The translations under genes and the position numbers were made by a program. Source: Candidatus Arsenophonus triatominarum (GTDB lineage: Bacteria; Pseudomonadota; Gammaproteobacteria; Enterobacterales; Enterobacteriaceae). Taken from it: a stretch of 64,000 bases of DNA. The stretch spans positions 62,001 through 126,000 of the forward strand of contig NZ_LWMI01000006.1 in NCBI RefSeq assembly GCF_001640365.1, given 5' to 3'. Under the pieces are notes generated by a model. The model did not search any database, was not told the DNA's origin, and saw only the letters and a program-made list of their open reading frames with translations. Numbering within the stretch: position 1 is the first letter of the stretch; every line of letters begins with the position of its first letter. Positions 21,898 to 34,790 of the stretch are shown here, piece after piece.

Positions 21898-22716
21898 ATG
21901 GCTACTTATCTTATAGGAGATATTCACGGTTGCTATCGTGAACTTAAAGCACTTCTCAAACTAGTGAAATTTGAACCACAAAAGGATGTTTTATGGCTCA
22001 CCGGTGATCTCGTCTCCCGTGGCCCGGATTCACTCAAAGTTTTACGTTACATTAAAACATTAGGCTCATCCGTTAGAATGGTACTAGGTAATCATGATCT
22101 CCACCTTATCGGTGTACATGCCAATATTAGCCATAATAAACCCAAAGACAAACTGAAAAAATTACGGACAGCGCCTGATGCTGATGAATTAGTTAATTGG
22201 TTACGACGTCAACCATTATTACAAGTTGACAATAAGAAAAAAATCATCATGGCACATGCTGGGATCACACCACAATGGGATTTAGCAACAGCACAGATGT
22301 GTGCCAAAGAAGTAGAGGCTATTCTTAGTAGTGATACCTATCCTTTATTTATCGACTCCATGTATGGCGATATACCGAACAACTGGTCACCCAATCTAAC
22401 AGGGTTATCCCGTTTACGCTTTAGTACTAACGTCCTAACACGTATGCGTTATTGCTTTTCTGATGGTCAGTTAAACATGACCTGGAAAAATAAACCTGAA
22501 AACACACCTCCTTCTTTAAAGCCTTGGTTTGATCTGCCGCGAAAAATACCACCAGAATATGCCATTATTTTTGGTCATTGGGCTTCCCTTGAAGGGAAAG
22601 GAACACCTGAAGGTATTTATGGGCTTGATACCGGTTGTTGCTGGGGAGGAAAACTGACTTTATTACGCTGGGAAGATAAAAAGTATTTTCACCAGCCTGC
22701 AATTACCAAAAGATAA
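21898..22716 (+). CDS. apaH: bis(5'-nucleosyl)-tetraphosphatase, symmetrical
   Basis: ApaH cleaves Ap4A to two ADP and can remove Np4 caps from RNA. It is a calcineurin-type metallophosphatase: [27 protein letters not shown] and AHAGITPQW supply the metal ligands. At 272 aa it is slightly shorter than E. coli ApaH. It begins 2 bp after apaG and is the last gene of the cluster, followed by a terminator at 22922. Confidence 0.96.
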   Translation: MATYLIGDIHGCYRELKALLKLVKFEPQKDVLWLTGDLVSRGPDSLKVLRYIKTLGSSVRMVLGNHDLHLIGVHANISHNKPKDKLKKLRTAPDADELVNWLRRQPLLQVDNKKKIIMAHAGITPQWDLATAQMCAKEVEAILSSDTYPLFIDSMYGDIPNNWSPNLTGLSRLRFSTNVLTRMRYCFSDGQLNMTWKNKPENTPPSLKPWFDLPRKIPPEYAIIFGHWASLEGKGTPEGIYGLDTGCCWGGKLTLLRWEDKKYFHQPAITKR

Positions 22717-22978
22717 CTAATACTATGCTTATTCTGCTATGCAACAGATAATGGAATATAAGTAATAAATTAATTAATTTTGTTTTAATATGACAAATAA
22801 TGGCTATAAAAGCTATTTGAATAGACCCTTATTTATAAATATTTGACTTAAATTATTTAATTAATAATACAAATTTAATTTTTATTTATATATTTAACAT
22901 AACCTAATTCAAATTAATAATAAAAAACCGAAGTATTAGCCTTCGATTTTTTATTACCATTAAGAATCTCACTTAGCT
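22717..22978. terminator. intergenic region with a bidirectional terminator (apaH/folA)
   Basis: The hairpin at 22922-22953 (AAAAAACCGAAG, loop, CTTCGATTTTTT) has A and T tracts on both sides, so it can terminate the convergent apaH and folA transcripts. The rest of the region is AT-rich with nothing recognisable. Confidence 0.75.
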
Positions 22979-23467
22979 TTATGAGCGGCGTTCTAATATT
23001 TCAAAACAATAATTATGAGAATTTTTATCATCTGCTTCATGGTATTCAGTAAATACAAAGTCCCACTCATTAGGCTCATAAACAGGAAAATAGGTATCAC
23101 CAATCACTTCCGCATCTACATGCGTTAAATAAAGACGATTCGCCAGAGGTAAGAATAATTCATAAATTTTTCCCCCGCCTATAATCATTATTTCTTCTAC
23201 TTCTCCTGCTGCAGCTAGTGCCTCATCAACTGAGTTAACCCAAATAACGCCATTATCATCACTCGAATGAGTATGACTAAGAATAATATTCAAACGTTGA
23301 GGTAAAGGTTTACCTATAGATTCATAAGTTATACGTCCCATTATAACTGGCTTATTTAACGTATTACGCTTAAACCAGGCTAAATCACCGGATAACACCC
23401 ATGGCATATTATTTTCCAAACCAATCACCTGATCCGCCGCCATTGCTGCGATTAAACTAATATTCAT
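22979..23467 (-). CDS. folA: dihydrofolate reductase
   Basis: FolA reduces dihydrofolate to tetrahydrofolate with NADPH. The start at 23467 ([16 protein letters not shown], after GGTGACC) gives 162 aa, close to E. coli; the longer reading upstream has no support. Key residues: the acidic residue in [31 protein letters not shown] and the NADPH-binding [15 protein letters not shown]. The C-terminus [13 protein letters not shown] is typical. Confidence 0.97.
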   Translation of the reverse strand: MNISLIAAMAADQVIGLENNMPWVLSGDLAWFKRNTLNKPVIMGRITYESIGKPLPQRLNIILSHTHSSDDNGVIWVNSVDEALAAAGEVEEIMIIGGGKIYELFLPLANRLYLTHVDAEVIGDTYFPVYEPNEWDFVFTEYHEADDKNSHNYCFEILERRS

Positions 23468-23686
23468 TAGGTCACCATATTGGCATAATAGAAAATTGGA
23501 TTTTACATTTAATAAATCCAATCACTCTTCGATAAATCTACATTTTTATAAAAACGATCAAATTATTAATTACTATTATATAGATAATTTTAAATAATAA
23601 ATAACAATCGAAATAACAAAACATAAAATAATACAATTACTTTTTTTATAATCAGCCACAAAAATATTCTATATTATAGAAATAAA

Positions 23687-25102
23687 TTAAGCTGATGGAT
23701 TGATCACCATCTGCGCAACTGAGCCTTTATCCGCTTTCTCTAAATTTTGACTAAAATACAAAAAAGGAAAATGATCATAAGACGGCTGTAGCATATTAAC
23801 TAATAATTCACTGTATCCATTTATCCATACTGTATCTTTCCAGCCATAATCTTCCGGCCCTGGTACAATGCCATTATGATTAATAACTCTGAAACGAACA
23901 CCTTCAATATGAAATGCTTGCGGTTCATGCGCTTTTACCGTCCAGCGTTCACATGCTCCCTGCTGGGTGATTAAGTCAATACGATTTACATCCCGCATCA
24001 TACCATTAATGCCAAAAGGTTTGCTAAGGATCACTTCACGATTACGGATCGTCGATGTGATTTGGCTCGTGTCATTAACCAGAGTCTCTGGTAAATTATC
24101 TGTCACTAAGGATAATAATCCTGAAGAACAAATGGTTAAAACTTTGGTTGAATTTAATAAAGTTGACGGTTCGAAAAGTCCTTTAATACGATCCATAACC
24201 CCTGCTGCTCTTCCAGCCGTTATTGTCAATAACTCTGTTTTGGACATATCAATCAACACTTCTCGACGCTCGCCAGGCGCCATAGGTAATCTTTCGATAC
24301 TTACTGGAGCAGGTAGCAGCCCTTGATCACTGCCTATCAAATAAAATGGCCGCTTATCACTGATTTCCAATATATAACGCCTTGAACTTGATGCATTAAG
24401 CAACCGTAAGCGGAGCCAGCCGCGAGCAACTTTAATATACGGCTCCTGCACACCATTAACTAATAAAGTATCACCTAAAAAACCTTCAGCTGTTGTTTTA
24501 TAGTGAGGTACGCCAAAACTATCTAGCCGTTTATCTTGCATAATAATAGGAAAATCATCAACACCGTAATGATTAGGAATATTTAAATTCTTACTGGTTT
24601 TATCTGACACAATCCACATACCAACCAAGCCATCATGAATTTGTTTTGCCATCTTGCCAGGTGTATTAGCATGATACCAACAGGTCGTAGCCGGTTGACG
24701 GATCGGCAGTACCGGCGACCAATCAACATTGGGTGACATTAATCTTGCCGCCCCACCAATTTGAGTTCCTAGAACTTGCAACCCACTAACTGTCATAGCT
24801 ACTTCTTCAGAAAGTCGATTGCTATATACCAATTTTAAATCACTACCATTTTCTACTCGAATGGTTGGCCCCAAATAATAACCATTGCAACCAATAGTAT
24901 TAGTGCGATGGCTACCATCAAAAGACCAATAAGATTTTTTCAACGTAAGAAACAGCGGTTGACCAAAATGAGATTCTAATAAAGGTGGGATTGGTAATAA
25001 TGGATACCCTTCATTTTTTTCTGCTCTAACCGCAGCAGGAAGCATAGAAACACTCATAGCTATACTTGATAGCTTAAGAAATCGACGCCGACTTAGTGAC
25101 AT
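23687..25102 (-). CDS. ftsP: cell-division protein FtsP (SufI), Tat-exported
   Basis: FtsP is a multicopper-oxidase-fold protein without the copper sites that stabilises the divisome in the periplasm, chiefly under stress. The N-terminus SLSRRRFLKLSSIAMS is a twin-arginine signal. Three cupredoxin domains follow over 471 aa (TCWYHANTPGKMAKQIHDGL; RLRLLNASSSRRYIL; the C-terminal FHIEGVRFRVINHNG). The length matches E. coli (470). It lies downstream of plsC on the same strand, 209 bp away. Confidence 0.94.
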   Translation of the reverse strand: MSLSRRRFLKLSSIAMSVSMLPAAVRAEKNEGYPLLPIPPLLESHFGQPLFLTLKKSYWSFDGSHRTNTIGCNGYYLGPTIRVENGSDLKLVYSNRLSEEVAMTVSGLQVLGTQIGGAARLMSPNVDWSPVLPIRQPATTCWYHANTPGKMAKQIHDGLVGMWIVSDKTSKNLNIPNHYGVDDFPIIMQDKRLDSFGVPHYKTTAEGFLGDTLLVNGVQEPYIKVARGWLRLRLLNASSSRRYILEISDKRPFYLIGSDQGLLPAPVSIERLPMAPGERREVLIDMSKTELLTITAGRAAGVMDRIKGLFEPSTLLNSTKVLTICSSGLLSLVTDNLPETLVNDTSQITSTIRNREVILSKPFGINGMMRDVNRIDLITQQGACERWTVKAHEPQAFHIEGVRFRVINHNGIVPGPEDYGWKDTVWINGYSELLVNMLQPSYDHFPFLYFSQNLEKADKGSVAQMVINPSA

Positions 25103-25311
25103 ATCTTCTCCACAAAATCATTAATAAGCTAGCGCCATTTATTGTTCATCTAGGAAAGATCCTTATCTTACTATCCGCTAGTAATTGTATTATCACAATT
25201 GTTTGATAACTATATTCCATTAAGACGATAGATTGATACAACGCCAAATATTAATATATTGTTAAATATGATAATTTAGAAACTAATTTGCTTGAAAAAT
25301 GAACTTAAACT

Positions 25312-26046
25312 TTATTTCATTTTTTGTTCTATTTCTGCCACTTCTTTATTTAATTCTGCAATTTTAGCTTTGAATAAATCATGGCAATATTCTGCTAATT
25401 CACGCACGTTTTCCCGATTATACTTTGTTGTATCAATAGGCGGTAGCATTTCGACAATCACTACTCCATTATTCCAACGATTCAGTTTAATGCGCCCTTC
25501 TGTTTCAGATAAACAGACTGGTACTATCGGAACCCCAGCTGCAATTGCTGCATAAAATGCACCGGTTTTAAATGGCAGTAAACCTCGACCACGACTACGG
25601 GTTCCCTCAGGAAACATCCAAACAGAAATTTTTCTTTTTTTAATCTGCTTAACAACCTGTGAAATTGTATTGTGCGCTTTAGTTCGATTAGCCCTATCAA
25701 TGAAAATATTACCGGCCAACCAATATAATTGACCGAAAAAAGGGATAAATACTAAGCTTTTTTTTCCAACAGTAACGGTATTTGGCTGTACTACATTTGA
25801 CATAGTTACCATATCATAGTTATTTTGATGATTACCGATATAAATACTAGGACCATAATCTTTCGCTTCAGAAGGCACCCGATTAATAATGGTAATACCA
25901 AAAACATAAGATAATTTGCCAAACAGTCGGCCAAAGCGCATAACATGGCGTGGATTTCTTGGACTGAATAAGCAATAAAAACAACCGAACACGCAAACCA
26001 ATATCGTAAATAGGATCACAATAATAATACGAACAATAGCTAACAT
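25312..26046 (-). CDS. plsC: 1-acyl-sn-glycerol-3-phosphate acyltransferase
   Basis: PlsC makes phosphatidic acid from lysophosphatidic acid at the inner membrane. At 244 aa it matches the family length. It has an N-terminal membrane helix (IVRIIIVILFTILVCVFGCFY), the catalytic NHX4D motif (NHQNNYD) and the substrate-binding FPEGTRSRG. It starts 48 bp after parC ends on the same strand, so co-transcription from parE/parC is plausible. Confidence 0.96.
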   Translation of the reverse strand: MLAIVRIIIVILFTILVCVFGCFYCLFSPRNPRHVMRFGRLFGKLSYVFGITIINRVPSEAKDYGPSIYIGNHQNNYDMVTMSNVVQPNTVTVGKKSLVFIPFFGQLYWLAGNIFIDRANRTKAHNTISQVVKQIKKRKISVWMFPEGTRSRGRGLLPFKTGAFYAAIAAGVPIVPVCLSETEGRIKLNRWNNGVVIVEMLPPIDTTKYNRENVRELAEYCHDLFKAKIAELNKEVAEIEQKMK

Positions 26047-26093
26047 ATTTACCTCAAGTGATAAGTGACTTCACACACCTTAAAAAATCGAAA

Positions 26094-28349
26094 TTATCCA
26101 TTACTAGGAGGAGTTACTTCTATACGCTCAATACTTTGTAATCCACGAGGTAATGAAGAACCTTTACGACCTCGTTCAGCACGATATTTTTGCAAATCTT
26201 CTGGATTTAATTTCAGTTTTCGTTTGCCAAAATAGAGGGTAATTGAAGACTGAGGCTGCAAACACATTAACCAAACTAGCAAATCCTCTCTGCTGGCTGA
26301 TTGAGCCGCTACAATATTAATAATTTTATTGCCTTTACCTTTAGAGAGCTGAGGGAGATCACTAATAGGAAATATTAACATTCTCCCTGCGTTAGTAATT
26401 GCCAATAATAAATCTTGCTGTTCATTATTGACTTCCAATGGCGCTAGTACCTTTGCATTATTAGGTAAGGTAATTAATGCTTTACCTGCTTTATTTTTTG
26501 CCACTAAATCGCTAAAAGTACAAATAAAACCATAACCTGCATCCGATGCTAACAAATATTTTTGCTCTTCGGGAGCAGTCAATACATGTTCAATCGTTGC
26601 GCCAGGTGGTAATGCCAATTTACCAGTAAGCGGCTCTCCTTGTCCGCGAGCAGAAGGAAGATCAAGCGGATCAAGGGAATAACTACGTCCAGTACTATCA
26701 AGGAAAACAACCGGTTGATTCGTTTTGCCCCTTGCTGCGCTACGGAAACCATCTCCGGCTTTATAGTTAAGATTAGTCGGATCAATATCATGGCCTTTTG
26801 CGCTTCTCACCCATCCCATAACAGAAAGGACAATAATAATCGGCTCAGAAGGCAAAATATCATGTTCATTCATGGCTTTTGCTTCAATACGCTCCTTAAG
26901 TGGTGAGCGACGATCATCACCATAAGTCTGGGCATCCGTTTCAATTTCTTTCTTGATCAAGGTGTTTAAACGACGCTCAGAGCCTAAAATAGCTTGCAGT
27001 TGATCACGCTCTTTAGCTAATTCATCTTGCTCACCACGTAATTTAAATTCCTCTAGTTTAGCCAAATGACGCAATTTCAATTCCAGAATAGATTCAGCCT
27101 GAGTTTCTGAAAGCGCAAAACGAGACACTAATACTGCTTTAGGTTCATCTTCATTACGGATAATATGGATAACCTCATTTATATTAAGATAAGCTATTAA
27201 TAAACCGTCAAGGATATGTAAGCGTTTTAATACTTTTTCTAAACGATGATTTAAGCGATTACGTACGGTTTCTCGTCTAAATAATAACCATTCATTTAAA
27301 ATTTCTACCAGTCCTTTAACTGCAGGACGATTATCCAGGCCAATCATATTCAAATTGACCCGATAACTTTTTTCTAGATCGGTCGTGGCAAATAAATGTG
27401 TCATCACTTGTTCTAAATCAATCCGATTACTTCTAGGTACAATCACTAAACGTGTTGGATTTTCATGATCTGATTCATCACGTAGATCTTCTACCATCGG
27501 TAATTTTTTGGCGCGCATTTGTGAAGCAATCTGCTCCAACACCTTAGCACCTGAAACTTGATGAGGTAGTGCAGTAATAACGGCATTACCATCATCCATT
27601 TCCCATACAGCACGTAACCGAATAGAACCACGGCCTGTTTGGTAAATTTTTTGAATATCTTCTTTTGATGAAATAATTTCTGCTTCTGTTGGATAATCAG
27701 GAGCGGGAATAAAACCCATCAACATTTTAAGATCAGCTTTTGGATTTTCCAGTAAAGCAACTAACGCGCTTGCTACCTCACGAGCATTATGCGGCGGAAT
27801 ATCGGTCGCCATACCAACGGCAATTCCTGTCGTGCCATTTAGCAGAATATTGGGTAATCTTGCCGGTAGTGTTTTGGGTTCCATTAATGTTCCATCAAAG
27901 TTAGGTGTCCAGGATACCGTTCCCAATCCTAATTCACTGAGTAGCGTTTCAGCGTATTTTGACAATCTTGACTCAGTGTAACGCATAGCCGCAAACGATT
28001 TAGGATCATCAGGGGCTCCCCAATTTCCCTGACCATCAACTAATGGATAACGATAGGAAAATGGTTGTGCCATCAACACCATGGCTTCATAACAAGCGCT
28101 ATCACCATGCGGATGATATTTTCCCAATACATCACCGACTGTACGAGCTGATTTTTTATACTTAGCGACATTACTCAAACCAAGTTCAGACATGGCATAA
28201 ACAATTCGTCGCTGAACAGGTTTTAACCCATCACCAATAAATGGCAATGCTCTGTCCATGATGACGTACATGGAATAATTGAGATAGGCATTTTCGGTAA
28301 AGGTATAAAGTGGTTGCTGCTCTACACCATCGTGAGTTATCTCACTCAT
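26094..28349 (-). CDS. parC: DNA topoisomerase IV subunit A
   Basis: ParC is the DNA-cleaving subunit of topoisomerase IV, which unlinks daughter chromosomes. At 751 aa it is nearly the E. coli length. The winged-helix core holds [15 protein letters not shown], and the catalytic tyrosine lies in [11 protein letters not shown]. The Ser and Glu positions tied to quinolone resistance are wild type. The C-terminal beta-pinwheel is complete. It lies 36 bp downstream of parE. Confidence 0.97.
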   Translation of the reverse strand: MSEITHDGVEQQPLYTFTENAYLNYSMYVIMDRALPFIGDGLKPVQRRIVYAMSELGLSNVAKYKKSARTVGDVLGKYHPHGDSACYEAMVLMAQPFSYRYPLVDGQGNWGAPDDPKSFAAMRYTESRLSKYAETLLSELGLGTVSWTPNFDGTLMEPKTLPARLPNILLNGTTGIAVGMATDIPPHNAREVASALVALLENPKADLKMLMGFIPAPDYPTEAEIISSKEDIQKIYQTGRGSIRLRAVWEMDDGNAVITALPHQVSGAKVLEQIASQMRAKKLPMVEDLRDESDHENPTRLVIVPRSNRIDLEQVMTHLFATTDLEKSYRVNLNMIGLDNRPAVKGLVEILNEWLLFRRETVRNRLNHRLEKVLKRLHILDGLLIAYLNINEVIHIIRNEDEPKAVLVSRFALSETQAESILELKLRHLAKLEEFKLRGEQDELAKERDQLQAILGSERRLNTLIKKEIETDAQTYGDDRRSPLKERIEAKAMNEHDILPSEPIIIVLSVMGWVRSAKGHDIDPTNLNYKAGDGFRSAARGKTNQPVVFLDSTGRSYSLDPLDLPSARGQGEPLTGKLALPPGATIEHVLTAPEEQKYLLASDAGYGFICTFSDLVAKNKAGKALITLPNNAKVLAPLEVNNEQQDLLLAITNAGRMLIFPISDLPQLSKGKGNKIINIVAAQSASREDLLVWLMCLQPQSSITLYFGKRKLKLNPEDLQKYRAERGRKGSSLPRGLQSIERIEVTPPSNG

Positions 28350-28385
28350 TCATTTGATTCCTTAGTCTCTGGTTAACAGTGTCGA

Positions 28386-30305
<1,920 letters not shown>

Positions 30306-30377
30306 TTAATTAGGCAAATAAATGCCGAGATACTGATGATAATAACAGTCATTTAGCTATTTTGGATAATTTTTTAC

Positions 30378-30685
30378 TTATTTTGTCTTTGCCAAAGCTA
30401 AAAAACGCATAATTTGTGGAAAATAGTACACGAGTTTCGCACAGGCATATAAAATTCCAGAAATGGCTTAAAAACAATGGTTAATTTGCAAGTTACTAAA
30501 ACGTGTAAATTTGTTTAAATTACAATAAGTTGCTTTTAATTTATAAGATTTTGTCTATTTATATATTATGCTGAATTAAACTTAAAAATAGAGCGTTTTT
30601 TTATTGGTGCGAAACTCGTGTAGTAGTCAAATCCAACAAAAGCATGGTTACCTCCTGACGCTATTGTTTGCTTACACTCCATAAG
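30378..30685 (-). pseudogene. yqiA: esterase YqiA, C-terminal remnant interrupted by a MITE
   Basis: Removing MITE-A copy 5 and one TAGTA, the minus strand reads ECKQTIASGGNHAFVGFDYY then FPQIMRFLALAKTK and a stop at 30378. GGNHAFVGF, with its catalytic His, matches the C-terminus of the YqiA alpha/beta-hydrolase, encoded just upstream of parE in E. coli. The first two thirds of the gene are absent beyond about 30685. Confidence 0.75.
30429..30620 (+). mobile_element. MITE-A copy 5
   Basis: A 192-bp copy in the yqiA remnant with perfect 5-bp duplication TAGTA (30424-30428 and 30621-30625). Confidence 0.95.
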
Positions 30686-30917
30686 ATAATAAATAAATAT
30701 AATGTATCTATATATCAATTACTTAAAAATATATAGCTCATTTAATATACGCATTTACACGCGAAAACAAGCGATTTCACTCACTATAAATCAATTACTT
30801 ACCGCTCATAGTGAATTCTGATTTTAGCTAATTTCGGCTAAAATCTCAGTCTAAATTCACACTCATTTTCAATTCCAAAAACACCCTAACCATTCGTTTA
30901 ATTACGGAGAAATAGTT
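30686..30917. promoter_or_regulatory. upstream region of a phage antirepressor gene
   Basis: AT-rich, with no gene seen. It has a perfect inverted repeat, GATTTTAGC/GCTAAAATC, near 30821-30847 and a looser TCACTAT/ATAGTGA pair near 30782-30811. Either could be a repressor site of the old prophage. Confidence 0.4.
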
Positions 30918-32620
30918 ATGTCTAAATTAGTCACAATTCAAAATACTCAATTACCTGTCATCGAATATAAATCTCAGCGAGTGATCCACAACTGATATGC
31001 TTGCTCAGGGATATGGCACCGATGCTAAAATAATCTCAAATAATTTTAATCGCAATATAGCTAGGCGACTTAATTTTGATTACAAGGTGTGTTATGAGTT
31101 ATACAATTGATTTTCGACGTAAAGTAATATCTGTAAGGAAAGCCGAAGGTTTAACAATTCGAGAAACTGCGAAACAATTCCGTATTGGAAAAGCGTCTTT
31201 AGTACGTTGGCTTAAACGACCAGAGCCAAAAAATTCAACGCCACGTAAGAGGAAGCTCGATAAAAATGCTTTAGCAAAAGATGTGGAACAGTATCCAGAT
31301 GCTTACCAAAAGGAACGGGCAGAGCGATTCGGTGTTTGTAAAAAGACTATTTGGCAATCCCTTAAAAAGCTGGGATTAACCTATAAAAAAAACTCTATTC
31401 CATCCAAAAACCAACGAAAGCGACAGGCTGGCACATCAGCAAAAAAGACAACAGTATGAAAAAAAAGATAAATCTGTTGTTTTTATTGATGAAAGTGGTT
31501 TTTCACATGACACTCCACGAACTCACGGCTATTCCCCAAAAGGTCACCGTTGTTTTGGCCTGAAAAACTGGGGTGCTAAGGGAAGAACAAATGTTATTGG
31601 CGCTTTATTGGGAACAACCCTTTTTGCTATCGGATTATTTGATTGCAATATTAATCGTGATGTTTTTTATGTTTGGATCACAAAAATATTGCTCCCAGAA
31701 CTTCCTGAAAATTCTGTTATTTTTATGGACAACGCTAGCTTTCACAAAGGTAAGAATATTGAACAGGCAATTATAAACGCAGGACACCAGATAGAATATT
31801 TGCCTGTGTATTCACCAGATTTAAATCCTATAGAACATAAATGGTCTCAAGCTAAACGTAAAAAGATGGAAACAGGATGCACTATCGATGACCTGTTTTT
31901 AATACATATGCTGTAATCAAAATTAAGTCGCCTAGCTATAGAGATCGCTTCGTAGAAGGCAAACATTATTTCAAAATAGAAGGTGAGGAGTTAAGGTTAT
32001 TTATTAACCATTCATCATTAAGAGGATTGGTTAGTAAACATACAAATGTTCTGTATTTATGGACAGATCGTGGTGCTTCTCGTCATGCAAAAATGCTTGA
32101 AACTGATCAGGCGTGGGATTGGTTCGAAGCATTAGAAGATAATTATTTCAATCAAGCTATCTTGCAGATAAAACCCCATAAAGACGAAGGCAGTGGATTA
32201 CCTGAATTCCGTAAAGCAAAGGCGATAGAAATTCAGGCTAAAGCCATTCAAATTCAAATGGATAACGCAGAAAGGATATTTGAATGGGCGACTCATCTTT
32301 CCGATAACGCAAAACAAGCCATCATAGCTGGGTTAGTTAATCCTATCGCAGGTAGTGAAGTTATTCCTTTACCTCTCATCACTGAGAAGCATTACACCGC
32401 AAAACAGATTGGTAAAATGTTTAATGTCTCAGCAAATAAAATAGGACGGATGGCTAACGATAACAACATGAAAGTTAAAGAATATGGTGAAATGTATCTC
32501 GATAAATCACCCTACAGTAACAAGCAGGTTGAGTCTTTTCGGTACAATGATAAGGCGATTAGAAAATTTGAGGAAATTCTTGTTGCCGAGATGGAAGCAG
32601 CAACAAGTGAAAGGATTTAG
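30918..32620 (+). pseudogene. phage antirepressor (ORF6N-type), broken by frameshift and IS630
   Basis: ATG at 30918 after ACGGAGAAATA opens MSKLVTIQNTQLPVIEYKSQ. One extra C near 30983 shifts the frame; after it the reading is TTDMLAQGYGTDAKIISNNF, then NRN at the IS630 target TA. It continues at 31939 with RDRFVEGKHYFKIEGEELR and runs to the stop at 32618. The N-terminal domain resembles phage ORF6N/antirepressor proteins; the C-terminal part has ITEKHYTAKQIGKMFNVS, a probable helix-turn-helix. There are two independent lesions, so it is a pseudogene. The remainder is well preserved. Confidence 0.8.
31058..31938 (+). mobile_element. IS630-family element, copy 4
   Basis: A complete 881-bp copy with TA at both flanks (CGCAA-TA and TA-GAGATCGC). 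Removing it restores continuous antirepressor sequence, so this is a simple insertion. Confidence 0.95.
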
Positions 32621-32985
32621 TGGACAAGTTTAAGTATAGCGGTTAGAGCAGCACCTATAGCCAAAATTAACATGCCACCAAGCCTCACTGTTAATTGCAA
32701 TCCAAGTTTGTCAAGGCGATTTTCCATATCTTTGCGAACATCAGCGATTTGAGCATCAGTCTTCTCAAAACGAGCAGCCATATCTTTACGAACATCAGCA
32801 ATCTCAGCAGATAAGTCTTTACGGACATCAGCTATATCACGCTTAACGTCAGCAATATCAGCTTTAGTCGCTACATCAGCAACCTCATGTGATTTACGTA
32901 CAACAAGTTTAGCTTGCTGACTAGTAAGCCCAGCCGTTTGAAGCTCTTCTGATGCCTGTAGTGTATCAAATGCAACCTGACCCAT
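32617..32985 (-). CDS. coiled-coil membrane-tail protein (DUF1640-like)
   Basis: A 122-aa protein with a heptad-like repeat of IADVRKD units (about residues 40-90), seen as DIADVRKDLSAEIADVRKDM and similar, followed by a single C-terminal membrane helix (LGGMLILAIGAALTAIL). This layout matches DUF1640/CCDC90-type proteins found in phages and bacteria; the function is unknown. It overlaps the convergent antirepressor gene by 4 bp and is intact. AGGAGGTATCGTT precedes the start. The repeat could vary in number between strains. Confidence 0.65.
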   Translation of the reverse strand: MGQVAFDTLQASEELQTAGLTSQQAKLVVRKSHEVADVATKADIADVKRDIADVRKDLSAEIADVRKDMAARFEKTDAQIADVRKDMENRLDKLGLQLTVRLGGMLILAIGAALTAILKLVH

Positions 32986-33098
32986 AACGATACCTCCTTT
33001 TTGGGAAGTATAACGGGTTTAGGGTTCAATCTGCAAAATCTTTCACGTTAATACCTTAATTCATTTCATTACGGAGAAATATTTTTATGTCAAAATTA

Positions 33099-34138
33099 AA
33101 GCGTGTTGCTTAATAGTGAAATAAGGGTATTATTTCGGTGATTGAAGTAAATTTTAGGCTGTTCTGAGATGGAAATTCCAAAGACCGGCACTAAGGAGTA
33201 AGAAAGGTATCATCAATAAAGCGTCTACGATTCCGTAAAATTTGGGTCATACAACCGAGGCGCTTGATACCCGCGATGGCGTGTTCAACCGTAATACGGA
33301 TGCCCGAGATTATTTTATTTTCTTGTTTTTGTTCAGGCGATAAAGGTCTTTTTCGAGTTCCTTTTTTTGGGATTTGTGTATTAGGATGCTGTTTATCTAT
33401 ACCTTGAAAACCGGTATCGGCCCAGATGGTTACCTCAGGGGGAATATGGCGAATTATATCGACTTTATCGAGTAAGCGTTTATCGTGACGGCGCCCATTT
33501 TTGATCATGGGGATAAATCCAATTTTCCTCGTTTCGTCAGTCATAATAAGCCCTTTTCGAGTGGTCTGTCTTTTCTTTCCCGAATACATTTTTTTCGCCG
33601 ACGCAGATTCTTAGGCTTTTGGACAGGTCGCTCTGTCCCATCAATAAAGACGTCTTTAACTCCAGGAAAGGCGCGAAAAAATTCCTCAGCAGAGCGAATT
33701 TGACGAGCGGGCAAAACACATTCTCGCCCCAAGGTCATCTCTAAAACCGGCAATAATATTTTTACCCAGCGACATACCCGTGTTCTATCTAAACCAAAAA
33801 GAAGTCCTTGCAAATCATAGGTCGGATAACATTTTAAATACAATAAAATAAAAAGCAGTTTATCTAATGGGGTTGGGATAAATCCTTTCTGCCCTGCACC
33901 CATCTGCCGCTCGTGATCTTTTCGATTCTTTTTCCGATAAATCAAATAACAAGCTGAAAATTCAGCGGCTAAATTTTTCAATTCTTCGACTGATAATCCA
34001 ATGATTGCTTTACATAAACGATTATCTCGTAACAACCGCTCTTTGTTGATCATTTCAAACCGTTATTTTCTAAGTTAAACCTCTTTTTATTGTCTATAGC
34101 GTGACAAAAAATGCAAGTCTCTATTCAGCAACTATTTT
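33099..34138 (-). mobile_element. IS5-family element, copy 1 (frameshifted transposase)
   Basis: About 1.04 kb with ends AAGCGTGTTGCTTAATAGTG and AAAATAGTTGCTGAATAGAG, flanked by the 3-bp duplication TTA. The transposase begins at 34053 (MINKERLLRDNRLCKAIIGL) and is split near 33590 because it has 7 rather than 8 A residues before ATGTATTC. The N-terminal part has DVFIDGTERPVQKP (Asp) and the second part IWADTGFQGI (Asp) and VEHAIAGIKR (Glu). It lacks a continuous frame unless slippage occurs. Confidence 0.92.
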
Positions 34139-34557
34139 TTAGTTGTTATTGAAAATACCGTTGTTCGTCAAGATGCTTTCGGGCGTTATTGTCTAAATGA
34201 TTTACACCGTGCGGCAGTTGCGCAAGGTAAAGCCAGCGAGTCGCAACGCCCATCAAACTTTCTTAAATCGGAGGGAATAATCGCATTTGTTCAATCTTTA
34301 AGCGAAGCTACAAAAATAGCTTCGGTCAACATCATCAAAGGAGGTACTGAATCTGGAAGCTGGGCAGATGAACTTGTGGCTATTCGCTATGCCGCATGGA
34401 TAGACCCTGCTTTTGAAGTTCAGGTTTATGAGCGGTTTAGGGATTCAGTAAAAAGCAACAATGGTGCCTTAACCGATAAAGTACAAGCCGGCTTAGTCAT
34501 GATCGCTTTTTACAAACAAGAGCTACGAATAGCACCATCCGCCATGCTGGGAGCGAT

Positions 34558-34746
34558 AAGCATGTTGCTCAATAGTGAAATAAAGTTGCTTAAAATAAAA
34601 ACAAGTTAGATACATCTAAAAAATACAAAAATAGTTTATTTTTTAATCTTACATAGGTTATTTTTAATGCAAAAATTGATGATTTTATCATCATCGGCTG
34701 GTTTTTTTGTAAGTCATAATTAATTTTGCTATTGAGCAACAGGCTT
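34558..34746 (+). mobile_element. MITE-B copy 1
   Basis: A 189-bp non-coding element with ends AAGCATGTTGCTCAATAGTG and AAGCCTGTTGCTCAATAG, flanked by GAT on both sides. Terminal sequence and 3-bp duplication resemble those of the IS5-type element, which may move it. It sits near the end of the KilA-N gene. Confidence 0.85.
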
Positions 34747-34790
34747 GATGAAAAAACTCCAGTCTTCCCTTGGCATGCGAGATATACTAT

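Noticed and set aside
24000..24330. Plus-strand ORF of 119 aa within ftsP
   Set aside because: It is an antisense shadow of the intact ftsP gene.
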